NCBI GenBank assembly: GCA_964348225.1
Contig: CAYGBM010000002.1
Location: 1-15,209, forward strand
Reading direction: 5' to 3'
DNA length: 15,209 bases
Source: CAYGBM01 sp964348225
Lineage (GTDB): Bacteria > Patescibacteriota > Minisyncoccia > Minisyncoccales > CG1-02-41-26
The translations under genes were made by a program, and so were the position numbers. Each line of letters starts with the position of its first letter. Position 1 is the first letter of the stretch. This document shows positions 1 through 6,268 of the stretch, piece after piece. The notes beneath the pieces are model-generated. The model saw only the letters and a list, made by a program, of their open reading frames with translations, was not told where the DNA came from and made no database searches.

Positions 1-131
1 AGCAATGCCTTAGAGGGTTGTCTACTATAACTTTTTGCTATCTCACGCACGATGTCCGCTATCGGACGGCTATCTGCGGATCTCATCTTTTGCCTTACTT
101 CCTTTATTACTTTTTCTACATCTTGATACAT
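1..131 (-). CDS. Partial hypothetical protein (N-terminal 43 residues)
   Basis: An open frame starts with ATG at 129-131 on the minus strand and runs off the left edge without a stop. The start is supported by a good ribosome binding site: AAAGGAG lies about 8 nt upstream (around 137-146). The visible residues begin MYQDVEKVIKEVRQKMRS and then contain RPIADIVREIAKSY. The sequence is mostly charged and probably helical, with no membrane segment. I do not recognise a family. It points the same way as the genes to its right but is separated from the 279-aa gene by about 80 nt of AT-rich spacer. Function is unknown; the case rests on the SD, the uninterrupted frame and protein-like composition. 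Confidence 0.55.
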   Translation of the reverse strand, partial: MYQDVEKVIKEVRQKMRSADSRPIADIVREIAKSYSRQPSKAL

Positions 132-213
132 CTCTTTTTCTCCTTTTTAATGAGCCGCACGTTTAATTTAAATTAACACAGCATCAAAACTGTTTGAATT
201 TGCAAAAGATTTT

Positions 214-1053
214 TTAACTTATATTTTGGATAGATTTCCCAAATTCATCGAGCCGTTCCCGAAAATCAGCATCTAAAGAAGGTTCTAAATGAAGAGATGA
301 AATTTGAGACTTTATTAAAGCAATAAAATAACTGAATAATTTTTCTTCATAATCAGAGCTTTGTCCAAGCTCTGGAATTAAATTATTTATTCCTTCTTTT
401 ATATATTTACTTGGCAGGGCAAAATAAAAAATAGGTAAATGCTCAGCTTCCTCCATTACGAACTTGTCTTTTTCTTTTTTAAAACCATATTTTAATTTTC
501 CTCCACCTTCTTCTCTATTTCTTTCCAAAACCTTAGCTTGTTTGCGCTCAAACTCTACACTAGAAACATTGCTTATCTCGTCCAAGGCACAAACCAAATT
601 ACCGGTTTCTTTTTCTAAAATAAGGTTGTCAACCTTGTTCTCAATATCATCAAAGACAGAAGTTCTGGCGACTATAAACTTCTCACTTAAAAACTTATAT
701 AAAACAACTGTTTTTAATATCTCAAGCTGCTCTCCCTCTTTCTTTAACCTTTTTATTTCTACCTGTTCTTCTGGTAAATCTTTAAATTTTCGTTTATCCA
801 ACTTCTGCCATCCCCTTACAATTTCCTTATCTTTTTCTAAAGTTTCTGCAGAATACACTTCTTTAAAAGCTTCCATGTCAATACGGCAGTCGTCATTAAC
901 CGGAATTCCCTCTTTCCTCAATTCTCCAGCTATTTCTCCAAGAAAATTTTTTATCTCTTCCAATCTTGCCTCCAACTGTTTTTCTTGTTCCGGCTCTTCT
1001 TGCTCTTCCTCTAAGCGTTTTAATGGGTTTTCAAAGTGAGATCTTCTCAGCAT
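214..1053 (-). CDS. Hypothetical protein, 279 aa, charged
   Basis: This is a long intact frame starting at ATG 1053, just 14 nt after the nitroreductase stop, so the two are probably co-transcribed. The N-terminal third is very rich in Glu and Lys (RLEEEQEEPEQEKQLEARLE near residues 13-32) and looks like a coiled coil. The middle is more globular, with FIVARTSVFDDIENKVDNLI (about residues 125-144) followed by NLVCALDEIS. That strand-Asp-strand pattern loosely resembles nuclease-like alpha/beta folds, but the second acidic/lysine motif of PD-(D/E)XK enzymes is not clear, so I make no enzymatic claim. The remainder includes hydrophobic segments (LPIFYFALPSKYI) typical of a soluble core. There is no signal peptide or TM helix. 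It resembles conserved hypotheticals of candidate-phyla genomes; the family is not identified. Confidence 0.8.
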   Translation of the reverse strand: MLRRSHFENPLKRLEEEQEEPEQEKQLEARLEEIKNFLGEIAGELRKEGIPVNDDCRIDMEAFKEVYSAETLEKDKEIVRGWQKLDKRKFKDLPEEQVEIKRLKKEGEQLEILKTVVLYKFLSEKFIVARTSVFDDIENKVDNLILEKETGNLVCALDEISNVSSVEFERKQAKVLERNREEGGGKLKYGFKKEKDKFVMEEAEHLPIFYFALPSKYIKEGINNLIPELGQSSDYEEKLFSYFIALIKSQISSLHLEPSLDADFRERLDEFGKSIQNIS

Positions 1054-1067
1054 ATTAAAAATTTATT

Positions 1068-1583
1068 TTAGATATGGAATTCATCAAAGCAGATTATGTC
1101 GTCAAGAGACTTCCGTGATTTTTTTCCAGGTCTATCGCCAGGATAACCCAGGGGCATTAGCATTACCACAAAATATTTGTCTGGAACATTTAAAATCTCC
1201 CTAACCTTGTCTTGGTCAAATGCCCCTATCCAGCAAGTGCCAAGCCCTTCTTCCGCTGCCTGTAATGTCATATGGTCAACAGCAATTGCCACATCAACAG
1301 GGAAAATGGGTGCCCCAGAAGTCATAAGCTTGTCTGTATCTAAGGCAACAGCTGCAATTACAATTGGAGCTTCAGCAACAAAGGTTTGGCTGTTAGCAGC
1401 TTCAGCTAACTGGCTTTTTTTGTCTTCGTCTCTAACAATTACCAATTTGTACAACTGGGCATTGTGAGCTGATGGAGCCATTCTTGCTGCCTCCAACACC
1501 TTAAACAGCTTTTCTTCTTCAATTGGCTCTGGGGTATAATCCCTAACGCTTCTTCTTTGAATAATGGCTTTTTCAACATCCAT
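1068..1583 (-). CDS. Nitroreductase family protein (FMN-dependent)
   Basis: The protein has 171 aa from the ATG at 1583 and is close to the minimal length for single-domain nitroreductases. The family signature is clear. It opens with AIIQRRSVRDYTPEPI (FMN-binding Arg and Ser pair), followed by APSAHNAQLYKLVIV (about residues 36-50), then AAEEGLGTCWIGAF (about 109-122), with PLGYPGDRP near the C-terminus. Members are cytosolic homodimers reducing nitro, quinone or related substrates with NAD(P)H; the substrate cannot be told from sequence. A TTG 12 nt upstream (1595) would add four residues, but it lies inside a perfect hairpin and the ATG places MDVEKAI at the usual family start, so I prefer ATG. 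No Shine-Dalgarno is visible. It lies downstream of the SdpI-like gene on the same strand. Confidence 0.93.
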   Translation of the reverse strand: MDVEKAIIQRRSVRDYTPEPIEEEKLFKVLEAARMAPSAHNAQLYKLVIVRDEDKKSQLAEAANSQTFVAEAPIVIAAVALDTDKLMTSGAPIFPVDVAIAVDHMTLQAAEEGLGTCWIGAFDQDKVREILNVPDKYFVVMLMPLGYPGDRPGKKSRKSLDDIICFDEFHI

Positions 1584-1590
1584 AGTTTTT

Positions 1591-1620
1591 AACAAATTAA
1601 TGCTGAAGCATTAATTTGTT
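1591..1620. repeat. Perfect inverted repeat between sdpI-like and nitroreductase genes
   Basis: A perfect 13-bp stem (1591-1603 with 1608-1620, arm AACAAATTAATGC) encloses a TGAA loop (TTCA on the minus strand). It covers part of the stop codon of the SdpI-like gene and ends 7 nt before the nitroreductase ATG. In minus-strand RNA it is followed by AAAAACT rather than a U-tract, so it is not a typical intrinsic terminator. A leader hairpin, a processing site or a protein-binding palindrome are all possible. Confidence 0.6.
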
Positions 1621-2287
1621 ATTGGTGTGACTTTTGATTTTTAAAAAAACCAAGTTTTCTGTAATAGATATAAGAGTAAACAACAGGGATAAAAGCACCG
1701 ATTAAAATTATAACCAAGAATACAAAGAAAGAATAATCACCAGCAAAAACACTGAAAGCGCTTAAAAGCCCCATTAAAATAAAAACCCGGCTGCCCAGCT
1801 TGTGGGTTTTGTTCCAAACTTGTTCTGATTGAAGCGTCCAAGGAGTTCTAATGCCAACAAACCAATTTCTTTTCATTCTGGGCAAAGCCAAGCCTATGGC
1901 AATAAACAAAAGACCCATAAAGGGTATAATAAAGAACCGTATATCATGCTTTAGCCCCAATCCAGAGCTTAAGGTATAAAAATAAAGCAGGGCAAAAAAT
2001 ATAACAAAAGCCAAACGTAAAACATAATAAGCGGTTGCAAACTTCTCGTAGTTTTTTCTTAAAGGGTCTATTAGAGGCACAAAAGCCATCAAAAACCAAA
2101 CCCCTATTGTAAGCAAGGGAAAAAAGAAAACAGCAAACTTTTTACTGCTCCAGGCATCAACCTCCCCTTGGGCATTCCAGTGGGTGGGAACTTTATCTGG
2201 CAAGCTGCCATAAAAGTAAGCGCCAACAATAAACATTAACAAAATTAAAGCCAAGGGAGCTATTTCTTTTTTAGTGATAATCTTCAT
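1619..2287 (-). CDS. SdpI/YfhL family integral membrane protein (DUF1648 + SdpI)
   Basis: The protein has 222 aa with about six hydrophobic segments (approximately residues 11-28, 50-72, 85-105, 115-134, 165-182 and 185-206). After the first TM comes the DUF1648 signature LPDKVPTHWNAQGEVD (about 29-44). After the fourth comes the SdpI signature NWFVGIRTPWTLQSEQVWNK (about 142-161), followed by THKLGSR. In Bacillus, SdpI is the immunity and signalling receptor for the cannibalism toxin SdpC; most homologues elsewhere have no known toxin partner, and none is visible here. ATG at 2287 is preceded by a weak AAGGTAG about 7 nt upstream. The gene probably shares a transcript with the nitroreductase downstream. 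Confidence 0.92.
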   Translation of the reverse strand: MKIITKKEIAPLALILLMFIVGAYFYGSLPDKVPTHWNAQGEVDAWSSKKFAVFFFPLLTIGVWFLMAFVPLIDPLRKNYEKFATAYYVLRLAFVIFFALLYFYTLSSGLGLKHDIRFFIIPFMGLLFIAIGLALPRMKRNWFVGIRTPWTLQSEQVWNKTHKLGSRVFILMGLLSAFSVFAGDYSFFVFLVIILIGAFIPVVYSYIYYRKLGFFKNQKSHQ

Positions 2288-2357
2288 ATTTAAACTACCT
2301 TAGATTATTTTAACCCAATAAAACTGCCAAATCAAGCAAGAGCCTCTTTTTCTTTTT

Positions 2358-2780
2358 TTACTGTCCTCTCCATTTCTTTTCCAATGCCCTAACCTCCTTC
2401 TCTGGAAATCCAAAGTGATGGGCAACCTCATGCCAAACCACAATTTTTATCAACTCAGCTATTTCTTTTTCTAGCTGAGGCGCTGCACTTACGTTTTTCT
2501 TAAAGAAACGTTGTCTTGCCAAATTCTCAATGGGCTCTCGGAAAATAGTAATTTTATCAGGCAGCCTCACAGAGAATCGCTCTCTCCCCCAAGCTGTTTT
2601 TGGCACTCCCTCATAAAGACCAAGCAGAGCATTTGAAATCCTAATGCCTGTTTTCTGGATCTGAGCTTGAGAAGGTCTTTGCTCAATACAAACAGCTATA
2701 TTGTCCATCTTCTTTCTAATATTTGGGGGCAAGCCTACAATTGCCCTTTGAACCAACTTTTCAAATTCTTCAGGAAGCAT
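2358..2780 (-). CDS. Zincin-like metallopeptidase family protein
   Basis: The protein has 140 aa and matches the small bacterial zincin family (Zincin_1/DUF1025). The N-terminus, EEFEKLVQRAIVGLPPNIRK, is the family's opening helix and Leu-Pro turn. LLGLYEGVPKT (about residues 53-63) is the middle signature. HEVAHHFGF (His117-Glu118-x-x-His121) is the zinc-binding HExxH motif with the catalytic Glu, followed by a Glu-rich stretch that could supply the third ligand. Members are cytosolic and their substrates are largely unknown. The start lies 7 nt after the stop of the upstream 110-aa gene, so they form a two-gene unit. Only a weak GAGAG lies upstream of the ATG. Confidence 0.92.
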   Translation of the reverse strand: MLPEEFEKLVQRAIVGLPPNIRKKMDNIAVCIEQRPSQAQIQKTGIRISNALLGLYEGVPKTAWGRERFSVRLPDKITIFREPIENLARQRFFKKNVSAAPQLEKEIAELIKIVVWHEVAHHFGFPEKEVRALEKKWRGQ

Positions 2781-2787
2781 AAAGCTC

Positions 2788-3120
2788 TCACAAAAGCTTT
2801 TTTTGACGAAGACTTTTCAGTATGTCTTGAGCTACTTTTTTGCCCTGAGCTGTAAGAGAAAAACATGTTTTTGGATCCCCTCTAATTAGCCTTTTGTCCC
2901 TTAGGCTCCTCAAAGGACGGTCAAGCTTTCTCGCATCAGGCCACTTTGAATAACCAGATAGCTTGAAAGAGGCTGGAAACAAAATGAAACACTCTTTAAC
3001 CAGTGTTCCAAAAGTACATTTCTTTCCCCTGTTCTCGACATTGAAAATAGCAAAAATAATTAAATCATTAATAGGCCTTTTTTCCAATGCCCCCAAATTT
3101 TTACCTTTTTTCCTCCTCAT
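2788..3120 (-). CDS. Putative winged-helix DNA-binding protein, 110 aa
   Basis: The basic protein starts at ATG 3120. The predicted helix pattern FGTLVKECFILFPASF, then a basic helix around WPDARKLDRPLRSLRDKRLI (about residues 61-80), then a beta-wing-like CFSLTAQGKKVA, fits a winged-helix/PadR-like fold in which the L-R-L-R-D-K-R-L-I stretch would be the recognition helix. The family is not recognised with certainty. The gene is immediately upstream of, and nearly touching, the zincin gene (7-nt gap). The two could work together, for example a regulator with a protease, but that is inference from spacing only. No SD is visible. Confidence 0.72.
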   Translation of the reverse strand: MRRKKGKNLGALEKRPINDLIIFAIFNVENRGKKCTFGTLVKECFILFPASFKLSGYSKWPDARKLDRPLRSLRDKRLIRGDPKTCFSLTAQGKKVAQDILKSLRQKKLL

Positions 3121-3183
3121 TATTTAATCATACAATTTTCCTAATTTTTAAGCAATGCGAAAAACGCTATGTTTTGGAAAGAA

Positions 3184-3813
3184 TTATTCAAATAAACGGC
3201 CGTAGGGTCTTTTCAGGTCTTCTAATTCTATAAATTGATTTTTGGGAATGTCCTTGAGTTTTTCGTAGAAAAAAAGTTTTAATTGCCCCCTCATTAATTC
3301 TATAAATTCTTTTCGGGTGGGGCATATTTTTTTGATCTCGTGCATTTTCTTTCGGGTAAAACGAGTGAGAAGCTCAATGTCGTGAAAGGCTTTTTTGTTT
3401 GGCGTGTTGTAAATTTTATTTATATCAAGCCTTTTCAAGTGGCTAATATGATGAACATTTAAAATATCAATGATTTCTTCTATTTTGCTTGGGTTGTATT
3501 TAATTTCTTCTAATAAATCTTTTGCTATTTTAGCGCCAGGTGAAATAGGAACCACCCCTTCACCATTGAGCTTTTCAATAATTAGAACAGACCTGAAGTG
3601 CTCCTCTAAAATCCCGCTGTGGTGGAGGTCGTGCATCATGGCCACTGGCAAAAGAACATCCAAATCAAAGTTTAATTTTCTTTTATATCGCATCACATAC
3701 TCAGCCATTTCCTTGGTGTCCTCAAGGTCATCGGGTCTTGCTTGCTTCAACAATGGCACGCATTTTTCCCATAACTTCTTGAATTTTTCTGGCAGGTTTT
3801 TTATTTTTGCCAT
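3184..3813 (-). CDS. HD-domain phosphohydrolase-like protein
   Basis: The protein has 209 aa and shows most of the HD metal-binding motif: AMMHDLHHSG (His61-Asp62, with His64/His65), a second His cluster in DILNVHHISH (His121/His122/His125) and the distal Asp in AFHDIELLTRF (Asp145). The usual first His, expected near residues 35-45 in AEYVMRYKRK, is not evident. The enzyme may therefore be a variant, or the ligand may be elsewhere. HD proteins hydrolyse phosphate esters of nucleotides or cyclic nucleotides; the substrate is not predictable here. It is cytosolic, with no TM or signal. Start ATG 3813 has no SD. It is divergent from the plus-strand promoter at 3935. Confidence 0.82.
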   Translation of the reverse strand: MAKIKNLPEKFKKLWEKCVPLLKQARPDDLEDTKEMAEYVMRYKRKLNFDLDVLLPVAMMHDLHHSGILEEHFRSVLIIEKLNGEGVVPISPGAKIAKDLLEEIKYNPSKIEEIIDILNVHHISHLKRLDINKIYNTPNKKAFHDIELLTRFTRKKMHEIKKICPTRKEFIELMRGQLKLFFYEKLKDIPKNQFIELEDLKRPYGRLFE

Positions 3814-3934
3814 ATGTTTTTATTCTTTTTTTCGACCTTTTTTTATTCTCTTTTTAATGTGCTAACACTCACTCCCTCTCCTATTCCAGCATACAACTTT
3901 TTCCCACCTAAAATCAACAATAATCTCAAAAATA

Positions 3935-3962
3935 TTGACTAAGAAATCTTAATGTTTATAAT
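3935..3962 (+). promoter_or_regulatory. Sigma70-type promoter for candidate RNA
   Basis: A -35 box TTGACT (3935-3940) and a consensus -10 box TATAAT (3957-3962) are separated by 16 nt. Transcription would start near 3969. No protein gene follows on the plus strand for several kilobases, so the expected product is an RNA. Confidence 0.6.
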
Positions 3963-3968
3963 CAAACA

Positions 3969-4190
3969 AAGCAGTTCATTTGATTGATGGATGCAAGGAG
4001 AATCCTCGAATCAGGCTTCAAAAAGAATAAAGGAAAGGAGGGATGAATCTAACTCGCAATCTCCTTGCCTCCTGAAACCGCATTAAAAGCACTGTCCATA
4101 ATTTCTCAAGCTGTCAATAATATATGACTCTCATTAACAGAGCACGACAGACGAGGAATCAGATTCAGGCTAAATGGTCAGTGCTTTTTA
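3969..4190 (+). ncRNA. Candidate structured non-coding RNA or riboregulator
   Basis: Downstream of the promoter lies about 220 nt without a credible gene but with strong pairing. Stem I is 9 bp perfect, GCAAGGAGA (3993-4001) with TCTCCTTGC (4060-4068), enclosing a purine-rich loop. Stem II is 10 bp perfect, AAAAGCACTG (4085-4094) with CAGTGCTTTT (4179-4188), followed by one more T and TACTT, and holds inner helices CTGTC/GACAG and CTCT/AGAG. AAAGCA near the expected 5' end can also pair with TGCTTT, so alternative folds exist. The loop of stem I holds a second AAGGAG just before an ATG that opens a 10-codon ORF; both AAGGAG copies compete for one CTCCTT. I see no hallmarks of RNase P RNA, tmRNA or SRP RNA, and the shape is not the single long 6S hairpin. 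Confidence 0.5.
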
Positions 4191-4208
4191 CTTATCTCAT
4201 TTCTCCAA

Positions 4209-4236
4209 TAAAAAAGGTTGGCATTAAACACCAACC
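4209..4236 (-). terminator. Intrinsic terminator after the histidine phosphatase gene
   Basis: On the minus strand GGTTGG (4231-4236 complement) pairs with CCAACC (4216-4221 complement) across a 9-nt loop. It is directly followed by six U residues (4210-4215). It lies about 60 nt past the phosphatase stop and separates that gene from the convergent plus-strand RNA. Confidence 0.7.
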
Positions 4237-4247
4237 AATCCACTACT

Positions 4248-4298
4248 CTACAAACCACCAACTACAAACTCTACCAACTACTAACTACAAACTACAAA
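4248..4298. repeat. Degenerate 7-nt tandem repeat array
   Basis: Plus-strand units read CTACAAA, CCACCAA, CTACAAA, (CT), CTACCAA, CTACTAA, CTACAAA, CTACAAA: seven heptamers with one 2-nt interruption. The next in-register unit, CTAAATC at 4299-4305, holds the phosphatase stop codon. The array resembles the heptameric STRR repeats known from filamentous cyanobacteria in form, not in sequence. Confidence 0.8.
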
Positions 4299-4838
4299 CT
4301 AAATCTTAACAAGCTTATATTTCCAGCCAGGCTGCCACTTCCAGTCAGCAGCAATAATCTCTTTCAAGGGAACTCTGTTTATCCAGTGCTCCAAGCCATA
4401 TTGGGTAGCTCGATGACCAATTATCATTACCTTTTTCCCGTTGTGCTTCTTAAACAGATCTTCTAAAAAACCTTTCATCCTTTGGTTTGTCTGCTCATAA
4501 CTTTCACCATTTGGAAAAGGCTTTTGAATATGCTCAAGCTTGGCTTTGTCCACCACTTCCTTTGAGTGCCGCGTCAAGTAGCCGTAGTTGCATTCTCTTA
4601 ATCTTTTATCTCTAACAATAGGAAATGTTCTGCCAGCAAAGGCAATCTCAGCTGTTTTATAAGAGCGCTGCAGATCAGAACAAAACACTGCATCAAAATT
4701 TTCGTCGCTATAACGTTTGCCCAATTCTTTAGCCTGCTTCACCCCCACAGCCGAAAGCCCAACATCATAGTGCCCAGATGCCACCTGCCGTTCATTATCA
4801 ATTGTTGTTGCGTGAGTCTCAAAAATTATCTCAATCAT
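4299..4838 (-). CDS. Histidine phosphatase family protein with altered RHG motif
   Basis: The protein has 179 aa with the phosphoglycerate-mutase-like fold signatures. The first catalytic His is in FETHATTIDNE (His9). ASGHYDVGLSAVGVKQA is the usual loop and first helix. CSDLQRSYKTAE carries the phosphate-binding Arg58, RLRECNYG the Glu82, and IIGHRATQYGLEHW the second His142. The Arg of the canonical R-H-G triad is replaced by Thr8 and the Gly by Ala10, so phosphate binding or activity may differ. The substrate is unknown; relatives act on phosphosugars, nucleotides or phosphoproteins. ATG 4838 lacks a clear SD. The stop lies at the edge of the 7-nt repeat array and an intrinsic terminator follows. 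Confidence 0.88.
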   Translation of the reverse strand: MIEIIFETHATTIDNERQVASGHYDVGLSAVGVKQAKELGKRYSDENFDAVFCSDLQRSYKTAEIAFAGRTFPIVRDKRLRECNYGYLTRHSKEVVDKAKLEHIQKPFPNGESYEQTNQRMKGFLEDLFKKHNGKKVMIIGHRATQYGLEHWINRVPLKEIIAADWKWQPGWKYKLVKI

Positions 4839-4923
4839 AATTCAAAATCTCAAATCAAAAAACCTATTATTTAATAATAGACTTTTTAATTTCAAAAAGC
4901 AATAAACAAATCCAAAAAGCAGA

Positions 4924-4951
4924 AGAGACCGTTGATGTACCAACAGTCTCT
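4924..4951 (-). terminator. Hairpin downstream of tRNA-Trp, probable terminator
   Basis: As minus-strand RNA, AGAGACUGUUG pairs fully with CAACGGUCUCU around a 6-nt loop, using one G-U pair. As plus-strand RNA the same position is a mismatch, so the minus orientation is favoured. A CTTTTTGG tract follows a few nucleotides later, so termination may be inefficient. It lies 34 nt after the tRNA-Trp 3' end. Confidence 0.5.
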
Positions 4952-4984
4952 CAAGACTAATTTCAGCAAAAGTATTTCCTTCAG

Positions 4985-5059
4985 CGGGTCTGGCAGGATT
5001 CGAACCTGCAAACATCTTCTTTTGGAGAGAAGCGCTCTACCAATTGGAGCTACAGACCC
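4985..5059 (-). tRNA. trnW: tRNA-Trp (CCA anticodon)
   Basis: This is a complete 75-nt cloverleaf on the minus strand. The acceptor GGGTCTG pairs with CAGACCC and the D stem is GCTC/GAGC. The anticodon stem is CTTCT/AGAAG with loop CTCCAAA, giving anticodon CCA for UGG. The T arm is GCAGG-TTCGAAT-CCTGC, and G is the discriminator, as is usual for tRNA-Trp. The 3' CCA is not encoded. Its 5' end lies only 2 nt after the stop codon of hicA, so RNase P cleavage would cut directly behind that ORF. A hairpin follows. Confidence 0.95.
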
Positions 5060-5061
5060 TT

Positions 5062-5298
5062 TTATTTCTTTTGTTTTAATAAATCTTCAAATTCCTTTCT
5101 ACTAACCCCTGCTTCTTTTAGAATACTCATTATTGTTCCCTTGGGCAAATCTTTTACATGATATGGCACAACAGCTCTTTTCTTAGTTTTAGGGTGGTAA
5201 AAAATAAAATGACTTCCAGTAGAATGATCTAACTCGAAGCCAAGCAATTTCAGAATTTTTATAAGCTTTCTAGGACTAATGCTCGGTAATTTAGGCAT
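5062..5298 (-). CDS. hicA: HicA family toxin (mRNA interferase)
   Basis: The protein has 78 aa with the HicA/YcfA double-stranded-RNA-binding fold. LPSISPRKLIKILKLLGFEL is the first helix region, STGSHFIFYHP holds the catalytic His30 in the GSH motif, then comes RAVVPYHVKDLPKGTIMSIL (strand and last helix), with GVSRKEF near the end. HicA toxins cleave mRNA and are neutralised by HicB. It starts inside the end of hicB (8-nt overlap), indicating translational coupling with the antitoxin first. The stop lies 2 nt before the tRNA-Trp 5' end. It is probably active, since the GSH motif is intact. Confidence 0.93.
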   Translation of the reverse strand: MPKLPSISPRKLIKILKLLGFELDHSTGSHFIFYHPKTKKRAVVPYHVKDLPKGTIMSILKEAGVSRKEFEDLLKQKK

Positions 5299-5536
5299 GA
5301 GTAGGAATTCTTTTAACTTCTACCGAAGTAAAGTAATTCTCTTCATCAGTAGGAACTGCTTCTTTGTGTTTTTTCAAAGAAACAATATAGCCCTTAATTG
5401 CATCAACTGCCATTTTCTTTGCTTCGTTTAAATCTTTCCCATAAGTAACACAACCTGGTAAACTTGGAACAATTGCAGTAAAACCACCCTCTGGTTCTGG
5501 ACGAAAAATAATATTGTAACGTAATGTCTTTCTCAT
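5291..5536 (-). CDS. hicB: HicB family antitoxin
   Basis: The protein has 81 aa and is a short HicB consisting of the partial RNase H-like domain: YNIIFRPEPEGGFTAIVPSL, then PGCVTYGKDLNEAKKMAVDA, then IKGYIVSLKKH. There is no obvious C-terminal HTH or ribbon-helix-helix, so DNA binding for autoregulation is not evident from sequence. It binds and blocks HicA. It precedes and overlaps hicA by 8 nt, and ATG at 5536 has no strong SD. With hicA it forms one of two unrelated HicBA modules in the window (the other is at 12893-13390). Confidence 0.93.
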   Translation of the reverse strand: MRKTLRYNIIFRPEPEGGFTAIVPSLPGCVTYGKDLNEAKKMAVDAIKGYIVSLKKHKEAVPTDEENYFTSVEVKRIPTHA

Positions 5537-5576
5537 ATTATATTGTAATGAATTTATTGCCTCAGGTCAACACAAA

Positions 5577-5906
5577 TTATCTTTTCTTATTTATTTTTTT
5601 TTCATAGCGGTCGCTATCCCTACTGTAACATTTATCCATTACTTTTTGAAAAGCTTCATCTAAGTCTATGCCCTTGGAGTTCGCTAAACAAATAAGGGTA
5701 AAAATAATATCAGCTATTTCATCTTCCATTGCCTTAGCACCTTCAAAAGATTTCTTTTTCTTTGGGCCATAAAGGGCATTGATTTCTCTGGCTAATTCAC
5801 CCACCTCCTCTATTAAACGAGCTAGTATTTCGTGCGGCTCCCAATACTGAATCTTATACTGCCCGGTCCACTTATCAACTTGTTTTTGCATTTCCTTTAA
5901 AGACAT
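5577..5906 (-). CDS. MazG-like nucleotide pyrophosphohydrolase
   Basis: The protein has 109 aa with one MazG-type all-alpha NTP-PPase domain. The magnesium-binding signature is present as EEVGE (residues 33-37) and EDEIADI (61-67, with Glu63 and Asp66), preceded by LARLI and followed by FTLICLANSKGIDLDEAF. Such enzymes hydrolyse (d)NTPs to monophosphates and pyrophosphate, for house-cleaning or starvation control. Its length matches single-domain family members. It lies 12 nt after the end of the upstream hypothetical gene and about 40 nt before hicB, within the cargo that separates rpmG from tRNA-Trp. No SD is evident. Confidence 0.9.
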   Translation of the reverse strand: MSLKEMQKQVDKWTGQYKIQYWEPHEILARLIEEVGELAREINALYGPKKKKSFEGAKAMEDEIADIIFTLICLANSKGIDLDEAFQKVMDKCYSRDSDRYEKKINKKR

Positions 5907-5918
5907 AATATTATTTCT

Positions 5919-6257
5919 TCATTGCAATAAGTGTTTTCTGGCAAAAAAAGTAAAAGGTAAAAAATAATGTTCAAGGTCTCCGAGAGAAGTGTGGTAATAT
6001 TTATTCTCTAAAACAGCGCCACAAAATAGTTCCCGCACCCTGGCAATTTCCCGCAGCCGTCCTCGCCAACGGGAATCTTGCAATGTTAAGTCAAAAAGTT
6101 CCAAGGCTCTTTCAACCGCGCCCCAAAAAATATTCTTATTCTTGCCCTGCCACTTGCTCGCTCGGCTCACCTCACTGCCAATATTTGACATTTGCTCTGC
6201 CAAAGATAGCTTAAACCATCTGCCCGAGGCTAATTCTTTATGAATAAATTTTCTCAT
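5919..6257 (-). CDS. Conserved hypothetical protein, 112 aa
   Basis: This is a complete frame from ATG 6257. The pattern RWFKLSLAEQMSNIGSEVSR (about residues 13-32), then WGAVERALELFDLTLQDSRW (about 45-64), RLREIARVRELFCGAV and a C-terminal DLEHYFLPFTFFARK looks all-helical and soluble. I recall similar small uncharacterised proteins from several candidate phyla and from archaea, but I know no function and cannot name a domain. It sits between DUF5674 (11 nt upstream) and the MazG-like gene (12 nt downstream), so the three genes are probably one transcript. No SD is visible. Confidence 0.82.
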   Translation of the reverse strand: MRKFIHKELASGRWFKLSLAEQMSNIGSEVSRASKWQGKNKNIFWGAVERALELFDLTLQDSRWRGRLREIARVRELFCGAVLENKYYHTSLGDLEHYFLPFTFFARKHLLQ

Positions 6258-6268
6258 TTTGAAACTAA

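Noticed and set aside
464..1039. Long plus-strand frame (191 aa) opposite the 279-aa gene
   Set aside because: Ser/Phe/Leu-rich translation of the antisense strand of a charged gene, with no RBS. The minus-strand frame is longer and protein-like.
4124..4466. Two plus-strand frames across the candidate RNA, terminator and heptamer array
   Set aside because: They run through a terminator hairpin, tandem repeats and the antisense of the phosphatase gene. The translations are low-complexity and lack an SD.
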